Source: Didymodactylos carnosus
Lineage: Eukaryota > Rotifera > Eurotatoria > Philodinida > Philodinidae
Length of the DNA: 22,483 bases
Reading direction: 5' to 3'
NCBI GenBank assembly: GCA_905250885.1
Contig: CAJNOQ010002828.1
Coordinates: 1-22,483, forward strand
In this document: positions 10,682 through 21,931 of the stretch, piece by piece
Position numbering within the stretch: position 1 is the first letter of the stretch
How the letters are laid out: the number at the start of each line of letters is the position of its first letter
The notes under the pieces: model-generated
The model's input: only the letters and a program-made list of their open reading frames with translations
Told to the model about the DNA's origin: nothing
The model's database searches: none
Made by a program: the position numbers and the translations under genes

Positions 10682-11278
10682 GAAGGAATTTCATAAAAAT
10701 CAGATTAGAATCTTGTAACAATTTTATAAGAAAGTGATAAGAGTCTTTATTAATTTCTTATTGACTTTTTAAACAGTTCTAATTCAAATCGCATCAGATT
10801 CTTACGAAATTTTTGCAAGGTTCTATTCTCATTTCCTCCGTGCACGAAATACCGTGGTACTTAAACTATGCCTACATATATTGTTTACACTTGTGTTGAA
10901 ACACAAGCTATTTGGGAGGGGTGATGAACATATTTCGAAACCCTATGCAATTGCATTTCCATTTACAACATTGAAAAAGATGTTGTGGCAGAATATAACG
11001 GTGTGGATGTTTATGTATAGATATGTCCACTGTAGCTCAATAGGAGAAATCATGAACAGCGGACCAAGTTCGAACCCTGAGCGGATCGGTATTAATTAAA
11101 TTTTCGTTGCTCATTATTGTGAAAAACTTCTGAGAACTACCGAGAGAATCATTTTAAGTTGAGAAAATTTTTTTCGTATAAGAACTTCATAAGAAATCAA
11201 TAGGAAATGAATAAGGACTCTTATCATTTTCTTATAAAATTGTTACAAGATTATTATTTAATTCTTATGAAATTCCTT
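10682..11278. mobile_element. Foldback element with about 85-bp core arms
   Basis: The left arm (10682-10764) and right arm (11188-11278) are reverse complements over most of their length. The best block is TTGTAACAATTTTATAAGAA on the left against TTCTTATAAAATTGTTACAA on the right. Weaker similarity continues on the outer sides (about 10630 and 11400), where AAGAATC/GATTCTTA words recur. The roughly 420-bp interior has a different composition and holds the tRNA-like unit at 11026-11085. The structure is a non-autonomous foldback or MITE, possibly with later insertion of the interior. Confidence 0.6.
11026..11085 (+). ncRNA. Degenerate tRNA-like unit with A-box and B-box motifs
   Basis: TAGCTCAATAGG (11033-11044) matches a Pol III A box and GTTCGAACC (11068-11076) matches a B box, with 23 bases between them. 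Flanking TCCACT and AGCGGA can pair with one mismatch, as in an acceptor stem. The unit is only 60 nt, the anticodon arm is not recognisable and the T stem is poorly paired, so this is not a working tRNA gene. A tRNA-derived SINE head or a decayed tRNA copy are the likely origins. Confidence 0.45.
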
Positions 11279-13375
11279 CTAATTTGTGCCGTTTTTCGAT
11301 AAGAATCAAACAAGGTTCTTAACAAAGGCAGATAAGAAGCTGACATGATTCGATTCAGATCCCTGTCAGATTCTTATATAAGATTCGATGACTAGGATTA
11401 CGGCTAGTTAACTGGATAAGCTTAGTCTACTACAGACGTTCATACTTGTTTTGACCACATCCAAGATTTCTAAAGATTTGAAAACTCTTCTAGAAGCCTG
11501 AAAGCAGCAGCTTCTCAGAACCTAGAAAATCTTTTCTTCGAATAAAATTTTTTCAGTTATATGAGTTTGTAGAACTAACTTCTCTGGTCAAAATGTGATC
11601 TCGAACAGGTGTGAACGATTAACTATCAAAAAATTCTACGATGTTTACCGAAAATATTAAAAGATTTTGTCTTACTCTACTCATAAGTATTAATTAGAAT
11701 TTGAAACCGACCCGAGCCCTTCACTTATCCTAACGAAAATTTTCAAAAATATACGAAAAGTCCCCTTTTGATTCACATTCGGGTGAATTTTCCTGATGAG
11801 CAACAACAAGTTTTAAAAACTTTAGGTTTACTGTATTTTGCTTGGATCAACATTTTCAGAAATTTTCCTACAGATTGATCTTGTGATTACCTTGATCAGT
11901 TTCTTACAAAAAGACTTTAATAAAAGTTCAATCGCAAGAAAAATTTTCTTTTTCTATTTCTTTTTCTATTGAGAAAATTTTCACTTTCTAATGTTAAAAA
12001 ATGTTAATTCTATCTATTGTTCTAATATATCCTAGATTTAGTCCGTCTTATTCCCAATTCCTCTAATACCAATAGCACAGGATATTAAATTTACACTTTT
12101 ACAAAGAATTTTTCAAAATGTTATGGTCACTCTGAATTAAGAATTGAACGAAGTCGTCCCACAAAAAAAAAATTATATGTTACGATAAGCTTTTGACTGA
12201 AAGAGAAGTAATTGGCACATATTAAAGGCGATGAAGAACATTCTTTGTATTAATAAAACCAGATACGCGAGAAACTCAGATTTAATGATTGACTTACAAG
12301 AAGATTCGTTTTCATCTAAGATTTTCCATCTTTGTACAAAAGAGTGATCCTTCTCATGTTCACATTAGCGTCTTTTCTTACAGCTATGCTCAGTCCAGTC
12401 TTTTGAAATCGCTTTTTAAAACTGATTACCAACACTCACCACTTATTACTTCCAGATTCTCTTCTAAAGGTGAAAAGAAAAATAATAGTAGACATTGACA
12501 CAAATCGTTCTCTATTTCTCACACGAAATAAGACAATAAAAAAAAAATAAACAAACTCTCTAAATCAATTACGTGCTTTATTCATCGCAACTACACAATG
12601 ATATATATATATACAACAACGGTAATAAAGAATAAGAGGATAAATAAATCTCGTGCATGCAAAATGGAAGTAAATGACAGTAGTAGAAGATAAAAGAGAA
12701 GAACAAAACACATATAGAAGCATCTTTGGAAAAAAGAAGGATGAATTCATCTCTTCATACACACAAAACATATAACGATGTCATTTACACTTAGAAACAA
12801 CAAAAAAACAGGTCAAAATTAAATTAATATACAGATGTGGATGGATATTTACATTAAATAAAAACATTTTCTAATGTCTTCGTCATATTAATCTGATAAA
12901 CATATTGATTAACAATAAAAGAAATTAGAACAACAGACAAGAAAATACAGTAAAGCGAGCACCGAGAACAAATTTGTTTAAATGGTGGCTTTGCAGTATC
13001 TTGATGAGTTTAACCTAATTTTTACCAAATTTAGAAGACTTGGGAAAGCCCTGTCAATTATAATCATGTCGAAATTTATGCGATTAAAATTCGTCACATA
13101 ACATCTACTAAACTTTACCGTATGAAAAAATGTGATAGTTGCATATTTTTAGATGACACAATAGCTAAGACACTCTCAGGTATCAAAGCTCTCGCATTTT
13201 GTTAAAAACTAAAATACGCTAAAGCCACAAAACAATTCAAAGACAAAATTCGTTTTCGATTACAATTCGAGACTTTACTCTAGTTTATTGTTGTGAGGAA
13301 ATAATCTGTGTGTTCAACATTGAAATCTGTTAATCTGCAAAATAGTTAACCGACTGATCGAGGTAAAGAACGAGT
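11279..13375. other. Stretch without a firmly supported gene
   Basis: No recognisable protein. The strongest coding hint is the possible exon at 12384-12469, listed separately. A TA run lies near 12600-12614. The minus-strand open frame at 12565-12771 overlaps low-complexity sequence and has no motif. Confidence 0.4.
12384..12469 (+). CDS. Weak candidate internal exon, plus strand
   Basis: A good acceptor (TCTTTTCTTACAG, ending at 12383) is followed by 86 bp open in only one of three frames, then AAAG|GTGAAA. The peptide includes YAQSSLLKSLFKTDYQHSPL. The minus strand also has a plausible acceptor at the right edge (CTTTTCACCTTTAG), so the strand is not certain. No neighbouring exon is identified and no family recognised. 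Confidence 0.22.
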
Positions 13376-13566
13376 TAAATACGATCAGATTCAGATATAA
13401 AAATTATATCAGATTATCACCTGTATCCGCGAGATGGAATTTTAAAAATCAAGCTTAGTCCTATTCCAAACAAATATGAGAAGAAAAATTGTTGTCCTGT
13501 CTCATCAGCGCTTATAGAAAGAACGGGTTGTATAGTACAACAGCATTGCGAAATAAATAACTGAAA
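13376..13566. other. Segment open on both strands, coding status unresolved
   Basis: On the plus strand about 60 codons are open between stops, without ATG, including ILKIKLSPIPNKYEKKNCCP. On the minus strand a 90-bp segment (about 13423-13512) lies between an acceptor (TTCTTTCTATAAG) and a donor (ACAG|GTGATA) and includes FFFSYLFGIGLSLIFKIPSR, which could be a membrane segment. Both readings cannot be real; either could be chance. Confidence 0.2.
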
Positions 13567-14002
13567 ACAAAAATGTTCAATAGTTATATCATGTACAGTA
13601 ATATAATCATTAAATTTTCGAAATCTTAGACAGTCTCACTACGTGCAGAAAGTTACAGTTTATTCTTCTATTATATGAAACAATTATGTAGACTATTATA
13701 ATGTTAACATGATGTGTGTATGTGTTGTTAGGTGAGAAGGCCTCATTAGTATAGTCACTATTACATAAACATTAATTAAAATCATGTTTTTCTAACATTT
13801 TCGCACTTTTAGAACTTTCACACTATCTAGACAATGGATATATCATGAACTTACTAACTATAATAGAAATAGAATAAATTAATCTTTTAAGCTTCAAGAA
13901 AAATTGTCGATGAACTAAAAATTGTGGCGCAACTTACTTTACTCTCTCTGGTTAGATAGATTTACAGGTGACTTATAATTGAATTGTATTGCTTCCTGCT
14001 GG

Positions 14003-14040
14003 TTATATATGTGTGTGTGTGTGTATATATATATATAATA
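14003..14040. repeat. Compound (TG)n(TA)n microsatellite
   Basis: A TA run, then about eight TG units, then a longer TA run. Confidence 0.9.
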
Positions 14041-14074
14041 CATAATTGCCCTTATACTTGCGACGATCAAATGT

Positions 14075-14103
14075 TTATTATTATTATTATTATTATTATT
14101 ATA
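14075..14103. repeat. (TTA)n microsatellite
   Basis: About nine TTA/ATT units, the same motif as at 5711-5738, but here in no open frame that I would call coding. Confidence 0.9.
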
Positions 14104-14291
14104 GGCACCAACTAAATGGTTGATTCATGTTCAAAAACTCTTTCATTTTCATTTTATTCTCTCTATAGTGATGCAATTGATAGAATGGAATCTATTATTT
14201 AATCTTTCGATCATAGTCAATACATGATTAGTTTAAGAAGAGAGGATCACGAATAACAAATATAGTCGAGTCTATGTATTTTATACATATT

Positions 14292-14306
14292 AAAAAAAAA
14301 AAAAAA
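14292..14306. repeat. A15 homopolymer
   Basis: Fifteen consecutive A residues. No retroposed gene body is visible on its 5' side, so I do not read it as a poly(A) tail. Confidence 0.8.
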
Positions 14307-17300
14307 TTGAACTACTGTACTATATACTCAACTGTCTATTTCGAGTCCTTTTCTAAGGAACAAAAGAAATAAACAGTAGCTCTGTTACAGTTAAAATAAA
14401 TAAATAAATCGTAATCGAAATTTACTATAATTCTAAGCTAAACTCATATGAAGTTTGATTTATATCATTGTATATTATTTTGTGTTCTCATTAATAAATC
14501 ATTCAATTTACTTCTTAAGATGATGATAGTTAAGAATTAATTGTATTTTTCACTTCGTCAAATTGTATTTCAACTGATATTAATTTAATTATTATTTTAT
14601 TCAGGTTAAAAATGATTTACATATATTTTAATCATTTTGTCTCTGAATTTTGTTCAAAATAATTAATGAATATTTCGTTATACCTGTACTAATTTTAAAT
14701 AAAATATACTAGAATTATATCTCTTACGTTTGACAATTGATGTGGTTATTCTTCTTATATTCAAGAAGAATGGAAAAGGATATTTTTCATGATATTCTAT
14801 CTATCATAAGCATTTGATTGAGCATGAAAGAGAATAATAGATTAAATTCTATACAAACTAATTGTGTCAGATGTTTTCTCTTTTATTCTTTGTACTTATG
14901 TTACATAATTGTTATAAGATAAAATAGATATTAATGATCAGGGTCATTTGACGATTCTGTTAGATGATTTGACACGCAATTCACATCATCATATCTCTAT
15001 CAAATATATATTATTATATCTACATGTCAGTTCAATGATTGTGTATGCGTAATCACATTGATTCTCATAATAGAGGTTTATTATTATACTACACTTAAAA
15101 GATGAACAAAATAGGAGTGAAATTTTAACATTTAAACTGTCAAAATTATTGACCTGTCTTCTAAAATTAAATAATTTGGCTATTGATATTCTATGGTTTT
15201 CCGAGACAACTTTTTCCTTATTAGATGTATGATGTTTACATTATTTCACCCTATAATCATCTAAATATATATATCATAGGTTTAAAGTTATTTGCTGTAT
15301 CTATATATCGTCATTAGCTAATTGTAATTCATCAACTCGATAAAAGAAACTTATTTCATATCGGGATGCGATCAATGCAGTAAGTAAATTCTAGAAAATT
15401 TCTAATTGCTCTTGATATCATTTATTTCTTTTTACTAACACAAAATTCAGAAAAGGAAAGAACTTTTATTGCTAACTATGTTACACTCACTAGATGCAGT
15501 GCTGCAAATAAGAGTTAAACATTAAGGGAGATATAAAACGGAACGTGTCTCCGAGGCAATGTAAATCAAATAAAGATAGTTCATAGAGTCGAATCCGTAG
15601 AGAGACATTGAGAAAACAAAACTCATTTTTTTAATAATCTTTCGCTAGAAAAAAAAAATGTAAAATTTTTAATAAATCGAAAGGTGTACACTCCCCCCAT
15701 ATTTGAGATTCTGAATGGAAGTTGAAAATTTGTGTAATTTAAATTATAGAAAAAACGTTCTATGAATTTCAGTTTAGACATAGAGCGGCTGACATATCCA
15801 AATCAAAAAATAACGAATCAATTCAATAATTCTAATAGACAAAGTCTGAAAAAAAGATAATATTTTAGTTTTCTTATTATTTGTTTCAATATAATAAATA
15901 GGCGCTATAAAGTTTGAAAGAAAAATCTTTTGTCATTCTCTATCTATTTTTCTTTCATATATATATATATAGTTGTACACATAACAATAAAAAGGAGACT
16001 TATATTTTTAGTTTTCAGTTTCAATTCATCTTGACTACAACTTTGTGAGTATTGTATCACAAAATACTATGTACGTACAATGATAAATGAGACAAAATTA
16101 GTTTTAACTCACTATGCCAAATGAAAAATATTAGAATGTAAAAAAACATGAGAAAAATATTTAGTAAAATGAGTTAATAAGTATCGAGATATTTGACATT
16201 TATCTTTTGAAATTTTATCTCTCATTGACTATAAGAAGGGTAATCCTATATTGAATCACAAGAATTATTAATACACAAAGAAACAACTATATTCTATTGT
16301 TTTTCAAATTGTAAAGAAATATTTTAAGAATGATTTCTGAGATAAATTGAGAGGACATCATATTTTTGAATAGAAAATGATTGTCAATCAAACATATAAA
16401 CATCTGTCCCTCAACTGTTCAAATACTACATTGATACGTAACAGCACACGACATATCATTGCAATTCATAAAAAATATAAATCACAACATGAAACATTTT
16501 TAACCAAGACGATCTAACATTTTTATTTTTATATAATTTATTTTAAATACAAAAGAATTCATATGCACTACTATTCGATTAAAAACAATATGACGTATAG
16601 TTTAACTACGAATATCATCGTTCTATAATATTTTTTGGCATACATTGTATTTTGTTATGCAGATGTTGTTTTTTTTTGTGTATTGAACGATCATTTTCAA
16701 TATTAGTTATTTTTTTTTTTCATCTTTATCATTGGCATTATCTCACTTTCATCCGATAAAGATGCGTTTATTATGTTAAATGAAACTTACATCTTTTCTT
16801 TGCTGTTTATTATCTAATATGTCTCCGTTAACATTATGACACTTATATGTGTTTGATCTATTCTCATTTTCGATCTTCCTGTTTATTATTCTCAATTTCT
16901 TAATACATGAATAGATAGATATAGAATGTCGATGATTTTTTTGTTGTTGTTATTGCTGTTATTATTTTAATCTGATATATATGGAAGTAATACCATATCT
17001 AACAGAATAAATATTATTGTTTGAAAAAATCTAATATTTATGCTGTCAATTGTACTTTTTTCATGAGATAGTCATATATTTATAACAATTATAGATACTT
17101 GAAGTATATTTCAATAAAAAACTATATAATAATCAAGTTAAATAATAGAATACTCATTTTAATATTAGTTATATTTACAATAGTATTTAATTTGTCTTAT
17201 ATCATCTAATTTCAATAATTTGAATACTCAAACTACTTGTTAAAGTTTCAATTACATTTTAATCACTAAAAAATCGGATAACAAAATATTTTGTGTACAT

Positions 17301-17681
17301 GTTAATATTGTGATTTTATAATTTAAATCAAAATAATCGTTAATTGTATCTATTTTAAATCTAACATACATACAAGTACATAGAATTCAGAATTATTCAA
17401 ATTCTTCCAAAGTATTACATGTTCTATGTTCATAAATCAATTTGATGTGGTACTTAATCATCAACAATGAAGTACAACATAAATAGAGGTATATGTGATG
17501 AAAATATACATGTATAGAGAGAGATATGAGATTTGCTTATGATTCTTTTCTTCTTTTTCTTCATCGACAATGATAGTAGGAAATGAAGATGAACGAAGAA
17601 AATAAATTATCATGAACTAAAAACAATTGGTAACATCAATTCTGATAGAATAAAAACGTGATGAATTAAGATGATGCTTAC

Positions 17682-17753
17682 GAGTGACGAAATAGGCTCC
17701 GATTTTTTATTCTGTTTTTTTTTTAATACATCTCTGAGAAGAGTAGCAGACAT
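17682..17753 (-). CDS. Candidate first coding exon (24 codons), product unknown
   Basis: On the minus strand an ATG at 17753-17751 opens a 24-codon frame ending in phase 0 at CTC|GTAAGC (GT complement at 17680-17681). The peptide is MSATLLRDVLKKKQN followed by KKSEPISSL; it is short, basic and hydrophilic. The lysine cluster depends on a run of ten A residues being the right length. It ends in a different phase from the exons at 2641-2743 and 5638-5815, so it cannot splice to the same acceptor in frame and is probably a separate gene or promoter. No next exon found and no family recognised. Confidence 0.33.
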
Positions 17754-18529
17754 TATCGCATTTGTTTTCTATAATCAATAATCTAATTTTAGACTAGTAT
17801 ATAGATTCTAGACACAAAAGTAACGATTTGTTTTCGTTTTTTTGATCCGATAAAAATTCTTAATCGAATATGCTTCATTTGTAATTTTAAATATTTAATT
17901 CATGATAAAATTTGCACAAAAATGTTCAATGAAAATGTATTTAATGAGAAGTATGTTGCTCTATAGACATACACAGATGCTAGAAGGATTTCCAGTTTCC
18001 GAGCCAAATGACAATCTCAACAAAAAAAGCAGCAGTTATGAAAAATAGATAAAAAAAGAATAAAAATGTTACATTTTCTTGGTTTATTGTCATTTTAAGT
18101 GATTGTGAGTTGCATACATCTTGCCGATATGTAACATACTAAATGTTTTACTCTAATTTGTTTGTACAAAAATTGGTACATGCTGGCTATAAAATGTAAT
18201 TTATTCGAGATATATATTTTAAAATCTATTAGCGGACATATATCGAAAGTAGGGAAGGATCCAAAGCATTTAAGAACAAACGGAAGCAGATGGATGAGTA
18301 CACATTTTCTCAAGTACGAGTGCCAAAATATTTCAGGCCAAATATGAGTATGAGTATAGAAAAATTTTATTCGAGTATAACTCGACATTCCAAAAAAGAG
18401 AAAAAGAAATTTTACCTTTTTTCAATACGAAGACCTTTTGAACGATACTTCAAAGTTTTTCATATCTCGTTTTATTTTTTTTTTGATCACTCTTTTAATA
18501 AAGATCAAATATTTTTTGAAAGCAGTAGT
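17754..18529. other. Stretch without a supported gene
   Basis: Overlapping short open frames between about 18095 and 18565 on both strands show no motif. A perfect hairpin lies at 18371-18385 (TCGAGT ATA ACTCGA). The right part may belong to the outer arm of the foldback that follows, since scattered GAGTATGAG/CTCATACTC words occur on both sides of it. Confidence 0.35.
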
Positions 18530-19072
18530 AAGAAAGGACGGCTAACGGTTTCTGTAAGAAAATAGTCCAATATAATTTTGAGAGGAAATGATGAGAAAAA
18601 TACTTCGTTTTTCACTTTTCAACACTTCTCACGTTCAAAAAGTGCTCTTAGTCCTCTTGAAAAAAAAAATTTTCTTATCATTTTTCGTTACCATTTCAAC
18701 AAAAAGTCATTCAGTTTGTTCCTCAAAGTTTTCATACGATTTCAGAATCATTTGATCAAAACTCATATACAAAAAGACAGAATTTTCTGTCCTACAAAAT
18801 GAGTTATAAATAAGCTTTTCGAAAATATGCCCATATAGGAAATTATCAAAATACTAGAGAAATATCATCATATGTCAAAAGTTTATTTATAGCTTATTTT
18901 GTAGGGCGGAAAATTCTTTGTTTTTTTGTATACGAGTTTTGATCACGAAAAATGATAAGAGGACTAAGAGTACTTTGGAAAGTGAGAAGTGTTGAAAAAT
19001 GAAAAACGAAGTGTTTCCCATTATTTCCACTCAAAATTATATTGGGCCATCTTTCCCGTCCTTTCGTTAATA
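18530..19072. mobile_element. Large asymmetric foldback element
   Basis: The left arm (about 18530-18815) and right arm (about 18881-19072) are imperfect reverse complements around a 65-bp spacer. Shared blocks include CCAATATAATTTTGAG, CTTCGTTTTTCA, TTCAACACTTCTCAC, CTCTTAGTCCTCTT and ATCAAAACTC, each reverse-complemented on the right. The left arm carries roughly 80 extra bases (an A/T tract plus a segment between CATTTTTCGT and GATCAAAACTC) missing on the right, so the arms have diverged by insertion or deletion. The open frames at 18578-18802 (+) and 18894-19163 (-) have similar translated ends only because they lie in the two arms; I do not call them genes. Confidence 0.7.
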
Positions 19073-20306
19073 TTTTGAATTCAGTACTCCAGCACGTTTT
19101 TTTCCAAGTAATATTAGAAAAAATCGTAGGTGCAAGTATATGCGCCCGATTTGTTGTATTCAAGTTCGAGTATGAGCATTTATTCGTACTCGTCTATTCT
19201 GAATGAGTAAAACTTTCGAGGTCAACAAAAGTAACGTCTACTTTTCCTCCTTTCTCAAATGAATCACATCGATCACATGGAGTAATAACATCACACTTTT
19301 AAACAGCAATACGCTAATGTAAACAAACTCTGGATGTCGCATTTTGGTAATGATGGCGATGGTTGAAACGTGTTTTTAAAGAAGTGGAGCTGGTTTCCTG
19401 GCCCCAATAGAAAACAGAAAAAAACTACTACTAGATATTATTTTAATATTACTATCCATGTCAAATTAAATAGTACATCACTGTTTTTGAATAAAACATT
19501 TGTGAGGAAGAAGATGGAAACACCCATTCTGTGAAATAACAGCCAGGAGCTGAGTACATCACTGTATGGGAAACGAGCTTACAGAATCTATTGTGAAGCC
19601 ATCAAGATGTAAAAATGCTCAAAACTCGATAGGAAATAGTTATGTTTTTCAAAACTATTTTTTAGAAGTCTAGGAACGATGTGTACGCAAATTTCATTAT
19701 CTATACGATTGAGTTGTGTGCAAAAAGTTTTTGATTGAACTCAGGAACTCGGTTTACTAAAGTTCTGATTTTCTAGGAATTTCGTATCAACAACGTTCCG
19801 GATTGAAAACTCTTCAGGCTGTTGAAGGCACTCTTGGATTTGTTCTGCCTATTACGATCGAGTAAAAAACATTAGAAACAAATCGTTTCTATAACTTTGC
19901 ATACGACTGTACAGTTTGATTACGTTATTTTTAACAATTTTCTTCAATTAACTGTATTTCTTCTAAATCTTACTAAATGTTTCTTTTAATATGCACGGAT
20001 AGAGTTTTTATTTCTTTATCGAGCTGTATATTTTTGGTCTGCTTTATTTCTCATCTCAGCTGTAAATTTGACCAAATTCGAACAATTTTCAAAAAATTCT
20101 TTTGCACTGGTATATTTAGCTTTGCAAGGCATATTTAACTGGAACCAAATTGTTCTGAAAATGGTTTCAGATTGAAAGAATGCACCATAGCCGTGTTTAT
20201 ACTAAGTATGGTATGAAACTTCACTCTAGCTGTAGAGAAAATTTAACTTTATTGTTTATATCCCAACTAACCCCGCGTTTTATTAATTAAAATCTACTTA
20301 CTACTG
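19073..20306. other. Stretch without a supported gene
   Basis: No recognisable coding segment, including no clear match to the N-terminal macroglobulin domains that should precede the relic downstream. A 13-bp direct repeat, AGTACATCACTGT, occurs at 19472-19484 and 19553-19565. Confidence 0.4.
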
Positions 20307-20557
20307 GTACTATTATATACCTACACAGTAGTAGTAAAACGGACTGAATTAGACACTCTAGAGTGAGAGAGAGAGCGACAACTTGAACAAAGAGAGAAAA
20401 CATAATCCAAACAGATATATGTTCGGATCGTATTGTGGATTCCGTTTTCGCTTTGTTCAGATTTTCACTCTCTGTTCAAGTTGTCGCTCTCTCTCTCATC
20501 TAGAATTTCTAACTTCAGTTCGTTTTACTACTACTGTGTGTAGGTATATAGTAGTAC
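20307..20557. mobile_element. Tight foldback (MITE-like) with about 95-bp arms
   Basis: The left arm (20307 to about 20400) and right arm (about 20461-20557) are strongly matching reverse complements separated by about 60 bp. Long shared blocks include GAGAGAGAGCGACAACTTGA, CAGTAGTAGTAAAACG and TATATACCTACAC. The arms contain a GA/CT microsatellite that pairs with itself. The structure would form a long hairpin. The ATG-led open frame at 20383-20691 crosses the loop and right arm and is an artefact of this structure. It ends about 40 bp before the first recognisable segment of the alpha-2-macroglobulin relic. Confidence 0.75.
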
Positions 20558-21117
20558 TAATTTTTATTTTTCTTGTCATATTGTTTCCTGACGATGGTGA
20601 GAGCGTTCACCGAAGGTTTAAAACAAATAGTTCAAGTGGATCCTCCGTTCTTTGTTCAGACCAACGGTATTTGTTTCCGATTTCAATTTGAAAAGAATAA
20701 ATCTACGTTTCGGTCTCTTGAAAATATTTTTGCTGCTGCAATCTCAACGAGAATTCCTATTTCGAATTTTGTCATATTTTTAATAAAGTTCCTTCTACTC
20801 TGGTACTACTTGACGGTGCGTAAAACAGGAAGGACGATTAAAAAAGTAGATAAAAATTCTACTTTTTGGTTTAATTCCTTTCTCTCTCTATACACTTTAA
20901 GATTTATCCGACTGCTTGTTTTTTATTGTCATGCTAAATATCTTTTTCATTCTTCAATAGATAATTGCTAAACGTCCAGATGGTAAACCAGTTCAAATAG
21001 AAAATGTTTGGGTTGATTTAACAATGTTATTTGAAAATGAACAACAAACGTCTATTGAAGTTAAAGATTTATATACGCGTGGAAATCGCACAAAACTGTG
21101 TTGGGGTTTTACTCACA

Positions 21118-21198
21118 GTAAATATTATAAAAACATATTTTTGTTTCGATTTTGGATTAATTTTATTTGCCTTTTCTTCTTGTAGTTAACACCACTAG
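21118..21198 (+). other. Intron in the alpha-2-macroglobulin relic
   Basis: GTAAATAT donor after a coding block ending near FTH. The acceptor is either TTCTTGTAG (21185) or CACTAG (21198). Only the latter keeps the frame (phase 1) into GEQHYGYHTQDIV; the former has the better pyrimidine tract and would give an immediate shift. Confidence 0.5.
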
Positions 21199-21870
21199 GT
21201 GAAGGTGAACAACACTATGGTTATCATACACAAGACATAGTACTGAGACCAGTTCCAAAACGTCTTGAAAATTAGTGGAGAATTAACAAGTGAAATGATG
21301 ACTACCAATGAAATAGGATCAAAACAACAACCAGAGTCAACATCGGTATTTCGACCATGACTGCATCTATCAATAAACCAAGTTGATTTTATATTCAATT
21401 ATTACCAACAAAATCGATTCAACAACAGCCAGAATCATTGAATATGGATTATGTCTTATTAACAAATGGTCGTATTACAATATCGAGTATATTTCATATT
21501 CAACCAACAAAAGAATCTCAAACAACAATGCAACCACGGCAATCAAGCCTGAAGAAAATCCATCTATAATGACACTTTGGAATTAGTAATGACACGTCAG
21601 ATGGTATCATATTCAACACTATTGGTCTATTCAATCCAAATTTTGATATTAATATTACTGAATCATATAGTTTTGCAGTTAATGGTTTATTCAAGAATAA
21701 TTTAATAATGAATGTAACAACACAACAAATAATGGATTATGAAGGTAATGATAAAAAAACATATAATTGATGAAGATGTTTTACGCATACATATTGGTAG
21801 TGATAATATTAAAGTATCATCAAAAGCTAAAGATTATAACCGTATTTATCTGGTACTTGATAGTTTATCG

Positions 21871-21931
21871 GTAATCATTTTTCGTTTGTTCTTGTAAGGT
21901 TCTTCTAATTCCGTTTTTTGTTGTTGTTTAG
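21871..21931 (+). other. 61-bp intron in the alpha-2-macroglobulin relic
   Basis: A clean GTAATC...TTGTTGTTTAG intron in phase 0 between LVLDSLS and DSTVGVN. A short intron with intact splice sites argues that this is a genomic gene copy, not a processed retrocopy. Confidence 0.75.

Larger units (their letters stand above)
13567..17681. other. Long AT-rich stretch without a supported gene
   Basis: About 4 kb dominated by A/T-rich sequence and simple repeats. No open frame is credible as a gene. Two short intervals have exon-like borders (plus strand about 15317-15378, minus strand from about 16791 rightward) but are too weak to call. If the candidate first exon at 17682-17753 is real, part of this is its first intron. 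Confidence 0.4.

Noticed and set aside
15317..15378. Plus-strand 62-bp segment ending at GTAAGT
   Set aside because: Good donor, but the peptide is short and unrecognised and there is no neighbouring exon.
16791..16920. Minus-strand open stretch ending at GTAAGT
   Set aside because: No convincing acceptor with a pyrimidine tract. The Asn/Lys-rich peptide is what AT-rich sequence gives by chance.
18095..18802. Overlapping short open frames around 18.1-18.8 kb
   Set aside because: They fall in or beside the foldback, have low-complexity translations, and no splice or family support.
20383..20971. Overlapping ATG open frames of 102 and 132 codons
   Set aside because: The first runs through the loop and right arm of the foldback. 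The second is partly the MG3-like relic segment (about 20626-20665) followed by intron-like sequence. Neither is an intact gene.
21195..21586. 67-codon open frames on both strands inside the alpha-2-macroglobulin relic
   Set aside because: They are off-frame or antisense readings. The family-like peptides lie in other frames.
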